IMG/VR virus record: IMGVR_UViG_3300045119_000276
Span: 1 to 30,019 of that record
Length of the DNA: 30,019 nt
Direction: 5' to 3' (one strand)
Source of the DNA: a virus
The position numbers and the translations under genes are program-made. The notes beneath the pieces are model-generated. The model was given only the letters and a program-made list of their open reading frames with translations, searched no databases and was not told where the DNA came from. Positions 5,792 to 11,817 of this stretch are shown here, in pieces. Position 1 is the stretch's first letter. The number at the start of each line of letters is the position of its first letter.

Positions 5792-5819
5792 ACTATAAAT
5801 AATGTGCAAAACAAGTCAA
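5792..5819 (-). promoter_or_regulatory. Sigma70-type promoter and leader, copy of the 2446-2473 unit
   Basis: On the minus strand, TTGACT (5819-5814), a 16-base spacer and TATAGT (5797-5792) lie 44 bases before the ATG at 5747. The -35, the spacer length and the leader blocks (GCGGTATGA, ATTTCCCGC and ATTCTCATGATCCG, read on the plus strand) match the promoter of the first leftward operon. Confidence 0.75.
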
Positions 5820-5845
5820 GCGATTTTACACATTTATTTTAGAAT

Positions 5846-6025
5846 ATGATCGTCAGCCGCAGAAAACCAGGACCGGACCACAGCGCCGTGATGCGCGGGA
5901 TTGCGCGGATGCGCCGGTTCGAGCGCGAGCGGGCTGCGTGGATCAAGACCCATCCGGGCGCCAGCCATGACGAAATCCGCCGGGCAGCCGATGAGATCGC
6001 GGCGCGGCTGACGCCGGGGGCGTAG
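5846..6025 (+). CDS. Small basic protein (59 aa)
   Basis: A 59-residue ORF starting MIVSRRKPGPDHSAVMRGIA and ending IAARLTPGA. It is Arg-rich, with two predicted helices (MRRFERERAAWIKTHPG and HDEIRRAADEIAARL) that resemble a small HTH-like or 'MHPGAS.DEI..A' DNA-binding unit. It has no Shine-Dalgarno; TAGAAT sits directly before the ATG, so translation may be leaderless or the start may be inefficient. It is divergent from the gene at 5747 and precedes the structured RNA at 6061. Reality is supported mainly by its protein-like composition and by filling the gap. Confidence 0.55.
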   Translation: MIVSRRKPGPDHSAVMRGIARMRRFERERAAWIKTHPGASHDEIRRAADEIAARLTPGA

Positions 6026-6060
6026 GCGCGTTTGATTTTTCGCCCCGCCTGCGCTAGGAT

Positions 6061-6131
6061 TTGATCTCGTCCGGCCTGCAACCGGATTGCCCGAAGCGAG
6101 ACCAGCCCCCCGGTGCCCACTACACCGGGGG
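6061..6131 (+). ncRNA. C4-like antisense RNA candidate
   Basis: Two helices can be drawn. The first has TCTCG (6065-6069) pairing with CGAGA (6097-6101) and enclosing CCGG-7-CCGG (6071-6085) followed by unpaired ATTGCCCGAAG. The second is a perfect 9-bp hairpin, CCCCCGGTG (6107-6115) with CACCGGGGG (6123-6131), whose 7-base loop is CCCACTA. All seven loop bases are complementary to TAGTGGG at 6152-6158, overlapping the ribosome-binding site of the next ORF. The sequence and arrangement resemble the phage C4 antisense RNA family known from P1 and P7, as I remember it; no covariance search was run. It could also act in cis as a pseudoknot. Confidence 0.5.
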
Positions 6132-6165
6132 CGCTCGCCTTCCAAGACCCTTAGTGGGGGAAATC

Positions 6166-6297
6166 ATGAAAATATCGTGGTTGGACCGCACCCTTTCGCA
6201 CCTTGATCGGATTTTGGCTGATTGCAAGGTGCGCAGGCATATTCGCATCAATATGAGGTTCGCCATCCTGCGCCGCGATCAAGCAGACGAGGCGTAA
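6166..6297 (+). CDS. Small ORF between the structured RNA and the replication gene (43 aa)
   Basis: A 43-residue ORF starting MKISWLDRTLSHLDRILADC, basic and probably helical, ending RRDQADEA. AGTGGGGG stands 5 bases before the ATG, and this site is matched by the loop of the upstream hairpin. Its TAA is immediately followed by the ATG of the replication-like gene (TAAATG), so ribosomes finishing here could re-initiate there. The arrangement is that of a control ORF under an antisense RNA, as for the small ORF upstream of ant in P1-like phages. It has no recognised domain of its own. Confidence 0.7.
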   Translation: MKISWLDRTLSHLDRILADCKVRRHIRINMRFAILRRDQADEA

Positions 6298-7176
6298 ATG
6301 CCAAGCCGAATCCTGCGGGAAGGTTATCTGGACTCTGAGCACATTTGCGCGCTTGACCCAGGTTCGGAAACGCTGTTCGTGCGCCTTTTGCTTGTCGCCG
6401 ACGATTTCGGCCGGTTTGACGGTCGCCTGCCGGTCATTCGCGCGCGTTGCTACCCAATTTCCGAGATTGACGCCAAAGAGATTGAGCGCAGGTTGCTCGC
6501 CGTCGCCGAGCGCAGTTTGATTCTGCGTTACGAAGTCAGCGGTAAGCCTTTCATCGTTATACCTAATTTCAAGCAACGCACGCGCGCGATGAAGTCCAAA
6601 TTTCCGCCCCCGCCGGCGGATTTAGCGAAAATGACAGACATTTGTCCGTCAAATGGCTGGCATACGACAGACACACGCCTGACCGATGCATGCGGGTTAC
6701 GGGTTTCGGAGTCGGAGTCGGAGTCGGAGTCGGGTTTGCGCCGCGCGGACAATTCGCAGCCTGTGGATAACTTTTCCGCTCAGCAGCCAAAACCGTCAAA
6801 ACCCCTGAAACCCCGAAAACCCAAACCCCTGCCCGAGGAAATTCCCAAACCCGAACCCCCTAAAACCGGATGGTGGGATACGGACCCAGGAGTCATTGCA
6901 ACCGCCAAAACCCTCAACCTGCCGGCAATCAGCGGCGAAACCGTTCGCGCACTCAAAGAGCGTTGCTTCGCGGAAATCGAGCGCATGAAAAGCGCCAACG
7001 CAGTCCCTCTGCCGACAATTCAGCCGCCATCCTGCGCCCACTGCGGCACACCGTTCGCCAACGGCGGATTCACGTCCATGTCCGGCGGCAACGTGTGCAA
7101 TCCGTGCTATGCGGCGTACCTGCGCTCGGAATGGCAACCGGCGCAACCGGATCAACCCCACGCTCCACTGGCTTGA
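6298..7176 (+). CDS. Phage replication-initiation-like protein
   Basis: A 292-residue protein. Residues 1-108 resemble the N-terminal domain of phage replication or replisome-organiser proteins: 'RILREGYLDSEHICALDP', 'FVRLLLVADDFGRFDG', 'RARCYP', 'KPFIVIPNFKQRTRAMKSKFP'. Residues 137-145 are a (Ser-Glu)4 run, 158-185 a Lys/Pro-rich linker, and 233-260 a zinc ribbon (CAHC ... CNPC). In this family the N-terminus binds origin DNA and the rest contacts host DnaB or DnaC; that part is known for relatives and inferred here. The gene contains a DnaA box and repeats (6707-6770), so the origin may lie inside it as in lambda O. It is coupled to the 43-aa ORF. Confidence 0.75.
   Translation: MPSRILREGYLDSEHICALDPGSETLFVRLLLVADDFGRFDGRLPVIRARCYPISEIDAKEIERRLLAVAERSLILRYEVSGKPFIVIPNFKQRTRAMKSKFPPPPADLAKMTDICPSNGWHTTDTRLTDACGLRVSESESESESGLRRADNSQPVDNFSAQQPKPSKPLKPRKPKPLPEEIPKPEPPKTGWWDTDPGVIATAKTLNLPAISGETVRALKERCFAEIERMKSANAVPLPTIQPPSCAHCGTPFANGGFTSMSGGNVCNPCYAAYLRSEWQPAQPDQPHAPLA
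6707..6730 (+). repeat. Four 6-bp tandem repeats (CGGAGT)
   Basis: CGGAGT is repeated four times in perfect register (6707-6730), coding for Ser-Glu repeats. Because the unit is two codons long, slippage would change only the length of the protein linker. It lies 32 bases before a consensus DnaA box. Confidence 0.85.
6762..6860 (+). other. Candidate replication origin inside the replication gene
   Basis: TGTGGATAA at 6762-6770 is the exact complement of the DnaA box TTATCCACA. It is followed from 6785 by at least five imperfect (A)AAACCC(C) units about 8-9 bases apart, which give a strongly A/C-biased strand. The combination of repeats, DnaA box and strand asymmetry in the middle of a replication gene recalls the lambda ori in gene O. 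The A/C repeats also encode the Lys/Pro linker, so they may be purely coding. Confidence 0.4.
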
Positions 7177-7749
7177 TTCGCGCCGATTCAGCAGAGGCGG
7201 CTTTGACTGTCGCCGGCCATGTGTACATTTTTTATATGCACCCCCCTGTCGAACTTTCGACACCCCCTCCAGGCGATCTGGTCCGAGGTCGGTCCGGCGG
7301 ATTGTCTGCTGCGGCGCACAAAATGCCGTTTGGGGGTACTTTTGGTGGTATCTTGCGTTTGTCACGACTTCCAACATGTTTTTTCTCAAACAGTTAAGAC
7401 TATCTTTTGGTTCCTTGTCACGGCATCCAATCGGAAAACGGGTGATGGGCGACCCGGTCAACCCGGCCGGCCGCGTCGAGGTGCTGGCGGCTGGAGGGCG
7501 CCGGCGGCGAGGTCCTGGCCATCTGGGCGCCGGGCTGGCCGCTGGCTGGTCGGGCTGGCCGTCGAGCCGGCGGGGCGCCGGGCCAGATGGGTCTGAGGGC
7601 GGCGTGCGCGTGTGCCATCCCTGTTCCGCCCCCAAAACGCGCAGGGCCTTTTTGCTTGATTCCAGGCGACCCTCCGAAAAACGGGCAACCAAGGCGACAT
7701 CTCTCCGGTTGATACCTAGATATTGCCGAGGGGGTGATCGAAGCTCCAG
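7177..7749. other. Gene-poor stretch with a GC-rich repeat tract
   Basis: No frame here looks like a protein on either strand; the long frames are Arg/Pro/Gly-rich shadows of high GC. The stretch changes sharply in composition. About 7330-7440 is T-rich and comparatively AT-rich, whereas 7450-7600 is very GC-rich, with GGGCTGGCCG repeated at about 7534 and 7552 and GGCGCC several times. CCATCTGG (7519-7526) and CCAGATGG (7583-7590) are inverted copies that could close a large stem. A structured RNA, an origin or packaging site, or decayed sequence are all possible. Confidence 0.35.
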
Positions 7750-7790
7750 TGCCGCGTAGGAGGCATCCGGCGGGCGTTACGCGGCATTTT
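7750..7790 (+). terminator. Terminator-like hairpin before the late promoter
   Basis: TGCCGCGTA (7750-7758) pairs perfectly with TACGCGGCA (7778-7786), followed by TTTT (7787-7790). The 19-base loop is itself GC-rich. Its place between the replication block and a fresh promoter supports transcription termination. Confidence 0.5.
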
Positions 7791-7824
7791 GGGGAGTTGA
7801 TGTCGAATCCGGTTGCTGGCGGTA

Positions 7825-7852
7825 TTGACAGAATCCGCAAAACGTGTAAAAC
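7825..7852 (+). promoter_or_regulatory. Rightward promoter, possibly giving a leaderless mRNA
   Basis: TTGACA (7825-7830, consensus), a 16-base spacer and TAAAAC (7847-7852) preceded by TG. The expected start point is within a base or two of the ATG at 7859, so the mRNA would carry almost no leader. It probably drives the operon that continues into the packaging genes. Confidence 0.6.
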
Positions 7853-7858
7853 GGGGGT

Positions 7859-8056
7859 ATGTCGAAATGGTGTCCATCCTGCGAGCGGGAGTTGAAGGAG
7901 ACGGCGTTCGGTCGGAACGAGAGCTTGAGCGACGGCTTGGCGGCGTACTGCAAGGGGTGCTATGCGAGGAAGATCAAGGAGTCTAGGCTGAGGACAGGCA
8001 AGGTGAAGCCGGGGCGTGGGGTTGGTAGACCAAGGAAGGGGGTAGGGGATGGATGA
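7859..8056 (+). CDS. Zinc-ribbon protein of phage type (65 aa)
   Basis: A 65-residue protein starting MSKWCPSCERELKETAFGRN. The first 45 residues hold C-x2-C (CPSC, 5-8) and C-x2-C (CKGC near 31-34), separated by the conserved 'LK..AF.RN...DGL..YC'. This is the recurring zinc-ribbon unit of small phage proteins, often related to HNH or recombination-endonuclease-like families, here without any catalytic part. The tail is Lys/Arg/Gly-rich (GRGVGRPRKG). It is the first gene after the promoter at 7825 and overlaps the next gene by 8 bases. A nucleic-acid-binding role is likely. Confidence 0.75.
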   Translation: MSKWCPSCERELKETAFGRNESLSDGLAAYCKGCYARKIKESRLRTGKVKPGRGVGRPRKGVGDG

Positions 8057-8480
8057 GGAAAAGGTGAGGGGTAGTCTAGGGGTAGGCATGGCTTACCCTA
8101 GCAATGTCCTGGAGGGCTTCGGAACCGGAGCACTGCTCGACCTGCGGGTTAGGCTGGCGATGGACCTGCTGCGCACGAGCCCGATGTTCACGAACTTTTT
8201 GCCTTTGAGCAGCGGAGAATCCTTGGAGCAAGCTCCTGGAATGCTGGCGGTCCTCGCTTTGGATGTAGCGACGGCCCTCTTGGCGGTTTCGGAGGCGCGC
8301 GGGTTGGTCGAGCCCTTGCCTGACGACGACGGGCTGAACCGGCAGTTGCGCTTGCAGGCGGCCCGGACGGCGCGCTACTCGGTCTGGCAGCAGCTCGCCG
8401 GGGCGCGGGTGGCGTCGGAGGAGCAGCCGCGGGTGGGGCCGGTCGGCGGGATGCCGGGCGGGCGGGTGTTCAACGGGTAG
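8049..8480 (+). CDS. Hypothetical phage protein (143 aa)
   Basis: A 143-residue protein starting MDEEKVRGSLGVGMAYPSNV. Residues 30-125 are mainly helical: 'LLDLRVRLAMDLLRTSPMFTNF', 'MLAVLALDVATALLAVSEARGLV', 'NRQLRLQAARTARYSVWQQLAG'. There are no Cys pairs or catalytic motifs. The hydrophobic helix near 62-85 is too polar at its ends to be a sure membrane segment. The C-terminus is Gly/Pro-rich. It overlaps the zinc-ribbon gene at its start. A similar small helical gene often precedes resolvase genes in phages, but no family is recognised. Confidence 0.65.
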   Translation: MDEEKVRGSLGVGMAYPSNVLEGFGTGALLDLRVRLAMDLLRTSPMFTNFLPLSSGESLEQAPGMLAVLALDVATALLAVSEARGLVEPLPDDDGLNRQLRLQAARTARYSVWQQLAGARVASEEQPRVGPVGGMPGGRVFNG

Positions 8481-8593
8481 GTGGGTCAAATGCCCCACCT
8501 GTGGATAAGTCGGTTGCCCTGTGGATAACCTTTTGCATATTCCCCGGTGGCTCACCACCCTCGAAGCGGCCGAAGTGACGGTCCGGGGAAACG
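8481..8593. other. Intergenic segment with two DnaA boxes and two hairpins
   Basis: TGTGGATAA, the complement of the consensus DnaA box, occurs at 8500-8508 and 8520-8528, each preceded by a TGCCC element. GGTGGG (8480-8485) pairs with CCCACC (8494-8499), and GGTGG (8546-8550) with CCACC (8555-8559). Between them is a short T-rich stretch (CTTTTGCATATT). This could be a secondary origin or a DnaA-responsive control region for the resolvase gene. Confidence 0.45.
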
Positions 8594-9109
8594 ATGGAGG
8601 GTGGGGTGCGGATCATTGGGCTTGATCCTGGGGTAAGCGGCGCGGTCGGGGTGCTGACCGAGGCCGGGGCCTATGTCGAGGTCTTCGACATGCCGACGGT
8701 GCTTGCGAACAAGTCAAGCAAGCGGTTGATGGTAAGCCCGGTCGAGCTTGCGAACCTGATGCGGGCTCGGCTGCAAGATGCCGCGGGCGATGCGGTGGCG
8801 GTGACCGAGGGTGTGAACGCTTTCCCGGATCAGGGCGTCGCCTCCGTGTTCGCATTCGGAAAGTCCTACGGCATCCTGCTCGGCGTGGTGGCGGCGTTGG
8901 GGATTTCGCTTCACGTCGTGTCGCCGGCGAAGTGGAAAGGGTTCTTCGCACTCGGGCGGGAGAAGGACCAATCGCGCGAGTTGGCGCAGCGCATGTGGCC
9001 GGCGGCGCCGCTCGGGTTGAAGAAGTATCACGGCAGGGCGGAATCGCTCTTGCTTGCCAAGTTCTACGTGGACACGGTACTGCGTCCGCTTTCTGCGAAA
9101 CCCTTCTGA
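8594..9109 (+). CDS. RuvC-like Holliday junction resolvase
   Basis: A 171-residue protein with an RNase H-fold resolvase pattern. 'IIGLDPGVSGAVGVL' supplies the first acidic residue (Asp11), 'VTEGV' the second (Glu72), 'SVFAFGKSYGILLG' is the family core, and 'KYHGRAESLLLA' near 143-155 supplies the C-terminal acidic residues. Here the usual Asp before GRAE is His146, leaving Glu150. 'SPAKWKGFF' and 'KDQSRELA' are also typical. It would cut branched DNA during phage recombination or before packaging, which fits its place just upstream of the terminase. ATG 8594 or GTG 8606 could be the start; GTG has the better GGAGG spacing. Confidence 0.85.
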   Translation: MEGGVRIIGLDPGVSGAVGVLTEAGAYVEVFDMPTVLANKSSKRLMVSPVELANLMRARLQDAAGDAVAVTEGVNAFPDQGVASVFAFGKSYGILLGVVAALGISLHVVSPAKWKGFFALGREKDQSRELAQRMWPAAPLGLKKYHGRAESLLLAKFYVDTVLRPLSAKPF

Positions 9110-9121
9110 AAGGAGAACAAC

Positions 9122-9400
9122 GTGGACATGGAAACGAGCGATAGGACGCAGGTGCGCGCTCTGGCTGCCGGCATCAACATCACGGCGCTGCGCGGATCAA
9201 TCGATGAACTGGAACAGGCGTGCCTGCGCAAGATCGACGCGCAGACGACGTTCAACAACGCGATACAGGTAGCGGCGCTCACGTGCGGCATCCTGCCCGG
9301 CGTGCTGAGTCAGTACATCGTCGCGCGCTGCACCGATACCGTGAAGAAGAAAGCGCAATCGGCGGGACAATTGCAATTGCTGTTCGAGGAAATCGGATAG
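9122..9400 (+). CDS. Hypothetical phage protein (92 aa)
   Basis: A 92-residue protein read from GTG 9122, which has AAAGGAG 6 bases upstream; the ATG at 9128 is less well spaced. The N-terminal part is helical (RTQVRALAAGINITALRGSI, DELEQACLRKIDAQTTF), followed by a more hydrophobic region (AIQVAALTCGILPGVLSQYI) and a basic C-terminus. The hydrophobic stretch is not long enough for a confident membrane span. It lies between the resolvase and the KTSC gene in a tight operon. No family is recognised. Confidence 0.7.
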   Translation: MDMETSDRTQVRALAAGINITALRGSIDELEQACLRKIDAQTTFNNAIQVAALTCGILPGVLSQYIVARCTDTVKKKAQSAGQLQLLFEEIG

Positions 9401-9404
9401 TGCC

Positions 9405-9614
9405 GTGAAAATGCATTCGTGCCGTTCCTCGCTGATCTCCGATTACGGTTATGACAACAAGACGCAGGAGCTTGACATTCGTTTCATCTCCGGTCCCACG
9501 TGGCGCTACTCTGGCGTGCCGCTTGATACGTTTCTTGAGTTTCTTAGGTCGGGCAGCAAGGGGAAGCACTTCAATGCGAACATCAAGGGAAAATACCGGG
9601 AGGAAAAACTGTGA
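9405..9614 (+). CDS. KTSC-domain protein
   Basis: A 69-residue protein made almost entirely of a KTSC domain. 'SSLISDYGYDNKTQELDIRF' is the strand-rich first half, 'WRYSGVPLDTFLEFLRSGSKG' the central part with the Tyr-x-x-Val-Pro motif, and 'HFNANIKGKY' the conserved end. The domain is widespread in phages and bacteria and is thought to bind nucleic acids, often appended to Lys-tRNA synthetase or RNA-polymerase-related proteins; its role alone in phages is unclear. It reads from GTG 9405, with ATG 9411 as an alternative. Confidence 0.85.
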   Translation: MKMHSCRSSLISDYGYDNKTQELDIRFISGPTWRYSGVPLDTFLEFLRSGSKGKHFNANIKGKYREEKL

Positions 9615-9724
9615 ATTCATTCGTGCTCGGCGTCGCCGCCGCGTGTTTCGCCTTCTTCGGCCATTGGTTTGTCGCGCTGCCTATGCTCGCGCTGGCGTGC
9701 TACTTCGCGGCGCACGAGACTTAG
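9611..9724 (+). CDS. Tiny membrane protein (37 aa)
   Basis: GTG at 9611 overlaps the KTSC stop (GTGA), with GGAGG 6 bases upstream. The product, MNSFVLGVAAACFAFFGHWF onward to YFAAHET, is almost wholly hydrophobic. Residues 3-20 and 21-34 could form one long or two short membrane segments around His18-Trp19. It may sit in the inner membrane. A holin or membrane-remodelling role is only a guess, since it is far from any visible endolysin gene. Confidence 0.6.
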   Translation: MNSFVLGVAAACFAFFGHWFVALPMLALACYFAAHET

Positions 9725-9727
9725 ACT

Positions 9728-9988
9728 GTGACCATCGGCGTCGAAGCAAAACCGATCTACCGCTTGAAGCTGAATGCGGGATGCCATCGTCTCTTGTGGT
9801 GGATGCTGTGTAAGATGGGCGAAGATTGCATGGTCACAGGCGGCTGGCGCGCGCGTGCGTCGAAAGACATCGGCTTGAATAGGACGCACGTGCAGGAGTG
9901 CGCGGATTTGCTGGAGCGCGAGGGCGTGATCGAGAAAGAACCGCAGGCCAGGTGGGCGCGCGTGCGTGTGAGCGCGATTACGGGATAG
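9728..9988 (+). CDS. Winged-helix protein before the terminase
   Basis: An 86-residue protein with GTG start at 9728. Residues 35-80 form a winged-helix: 'ARASKDIGLNRTHVQECADLLEREGVIEKE' is the HTH with the recognition helix, and 'ARWARVRVSAITG' the wing. The N-terminus is a strand and helix (RLKLNAGCHRLLWWML). Its position immediately upstream of the large terminase makes a small-terminase or DNA-recognition role attractive, but the length and fold also fit a transcription or replication regulator. It ends in TAG, and the terminase frame continues in the same register after this stop. Confidence 0.75.
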   Translation: MTIGVEAKPIYRLKLNAGCHRLLWWMLCKMGEDCMVTGGWRARASKDIGLNRTHVQECADLLEREGVIEKEPQARWARVRVSAITG

Positions 9989-9997
9989 GAGATTGAA

Positions 9998-11803
9998 ATT
10001 AAATTCCCCGCTGCGCGCTTTAATCAATTTCTTCGGCAAGTAACCGTCGATAGCAAAGAGTCGGGCAATGTCTCGCTCTCAAAACTACTCGGCACGCAAA
10101 AGTATTACGTCGAACAAATCATTCGCGGCATGGAAGATGACATACACTTCTTTGTTTGCTGCAAAGCGCGTCAATTAGGAATCACTACGGTTCAGCTTGC
10201 CATTGATCTGTTCTGGCACTACGAATACGCCGGGATGCAAGGGACGTTGATGTCGCACAATGACGACGCCCGTTCGATGTTTAGATCAACTCTGACGCAA
10301 TTCCATAACAGCCTGCCTCCCACGCACCGCTTGAAGATGCTCACGAACAACCGCGACTTCATGGAGTTCGAGAACCGCTCGCGCATGTTCATGCAAACCG
10401 GCGGCGGCGTGTCGAGGAAGGGGAGCAAGGGGCGCGGCAAGGGCATCATGTTCGGGCATGGGACAGAAATTTCCTCGTGGGATGACGAAGAATCTCTCGC
10501 GTCCATTCTGTCCTCGCTCGCGGAAACGAATCCATTGCGCCTGTATGCGTGGGAATCGACTGCGCGTGGGTACGACCTGTTTCACGATATGTTTGTCGAG
10601 GCCGAAGACGCGGTGACGCAACGTGCAATGTTCATCGGCTGGTGGCGAAACGAGTTGTACCGCAAAGAGAAAGACTCGAACGAGTATCAGGTGTACTGGG
10701 ACGGAAAGCTGACGGGCCAAGAGAGCGAGTGGTGCCAAGCCGTGAAGATGCAGTACGGCTTTGAGATTCAGCCCGAACAGATTGCGTGGTGGCGCTGGAA
10801 GCTCGCCGAGTCGATTCACGATCAGGACTACATGCGCCAGGAGTTCCCGTTCACGGCCGAGATGGCATTCATCCTCACCGGCAAAAACTTTTTCAGCCTC
10901 GCGCGCGTGCATGACATTGCGACTGCGATCGAGGCGGAACCTGCGCCGGTGGAATGCCTGCGCTTTGGTTTCGGTTCGGACTTCATGCAGACCGTGGTGG
11001 AAGAGTCGCCAGAGAATCGCGCGCAGTTGCGCATCTGGGAGCAACCCGACGATACGGCGTTTTATTCGATCGGCGCCGATCCCGCCTACGGCAGCGCGCA
11101 CTGGGCGGATAGAAGCGTGGTCGAAGTGTACCGCTGCTACGCCGATCGCTTCGAGCAGGTGGCGGAATTCTGCACGCCAGAGATCACGACGTACAAGTTC
11201 GCCTGGGTGATTTGCTACATCGCCGGGTGCTACCGCAATTCTATGGTCAACCTGGAAATCAACGGGCCGGGGGAAGCGGTGCTAGGCGAAATCGACAACT
11301 TGCGTCGGCAAGCGTCCATGCTCGGCACCTCGCCGCAAGGCAAGGCGATCCGCGATGTCGTTGGCCACATGCGCTACTTTCTCTACCGGCGGCTGGATTC
11401 CCCGTTCGGCGGCGGCGTGTACGGCTGGAAGACCACCGGGGAAACCAAGGACCGCGCCTTCAACACGTTTCGAGATCTGGTCGATAAGGGCCACGCCGTG
11501 CTGCACTCGAAGTTGCTCGCCGACGAAATGAAGATCATCGTGCGCGAGAAGGATGGCTTCCTCGGCGCATCCGGCCGCGGTCACGATGACTGCACCGTCG
11601 CCTCTGCGATCGCGGCGGAAAATCACGTGCGCTACTTCATCATGAAACTAAAGCAGATGGGCCTCACCTGGGCGAAGGAAGCCGACAAGCGGGCGAAGGT
11701 GGCGATCACCGGGCGCGCGGAGACGCCGGTAGAGAGTACTCTGCGCAGCACGGTCGGGGGGTACATGGATAAGGTCGGCATCCGGTACGGGGTGAACAAG
11801 TGA
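9998..11803 (+). CDS. terL: Large terminase subunit, apparent ATT start
   Basis: A DNA-packaging motor protein. Read from ATT 9998 it has 601 residues. 'CKARQLGITT' (55-64) is the Walker A-like ATP site. 'SSWDDEES' falls near the Walker B position, after 'GIMFGHGTEI'. The nuclease domain has the 'GADPAYG' Asp (361), 'DRSVVEV', 'LEINGPG' and a terminal 'GHDDC' (Asp530-531), all typical metal-binding residues. The first ATG in frame (10130) lies only 11 codons before the Walker A lysine and would remove the family's N-terminal adenine-binding region. Between the previous TAG and 10130 there is no ATG, GTG, TTG or CTG, but ATT 9998 has TAGGAG 6 bases upstream. Confidence 0.9.
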   Translation: MKFPAARFNQFLRQVTVDSKESGNVSLSKLLGTQKYYVEQIIRGMEDDIHFFVCCKARQLGITTVQLAIDLFWHYEYAGMQGTLMSHNDDARSMFRSTLTQFHNSLPPTHRLKMLTNNRDFMEFENRSRMFMQTGGGVSRKGSKGRGKGIMFGHGTEISSWDDEESLASILSSLAETNPLRLYAWESTARGYDLFHDMFVEAEDAVTQRAMFIGWWRNELYRKEKDSNEYQVYWDGKLTGQESEWCQAVKMQYGFEIQPEQIAWWRWKLAESIHDQDYMRQEFPFTAEMAFILTGKNFFSLARVHDIATAIEAEPAPVECLRFGFGSDFMQTVVEESPENRAQLRIWEQPDDTAFYSIGADPAYGSAHWADRSVVEVYRCYADRFEQVAEFCTPEITTYKFAWVICYIAGCYRNSMVNLEINGPGEAVLGEIDNLRRQASMLGTSPQGKAIRDVVGHMRYFLYRRLDSPFGGGVYGWKTTGETKDRAFNTFRDLVDKGHAVLHSKLLADEMKIIVREKDGFLGASGRGHDDCTVASAIAAENHVRYFIMKLKQMGLTWAKEADKRAKVAITGRAETPVESTLRSTVGGYMDKVGIRYGVNK

Positions 11804-11817
11804 AGCAGGAGGAAATC

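Noticed and set aside
7203-7238. TTGACT and TATATG as a promoter after the replication gene
   Set aside because: The spacer would be 24 bases, far from the 16-18 needed.
7109-7759. Plus-strand frame of 216 codons crossing the gene-poor stretch
   Set aside because: It starts inside the replication gene, is dominated by Arg, Gly and Ser and has no plausible start site or motif. The opposite frame 7418-8089 is equally unlike a protein.
7800-7895. Small ORF MSNPVAGGIDRIRK... with GGGGAG upstream
   Set aside because: It covers the predicted promoter and overlaps the zinc-ribbon gene by 37 bases; its composition is not convincing.
9986-9988. Genome-wide recoding of TAG as an explanation for the terminase frame
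   Set aside because: Several genes end cleanly at TAG next to the start of the following gene (for example 8478-8480, 9722-9724, 14641-14643), so TAG is used as a normal stop.
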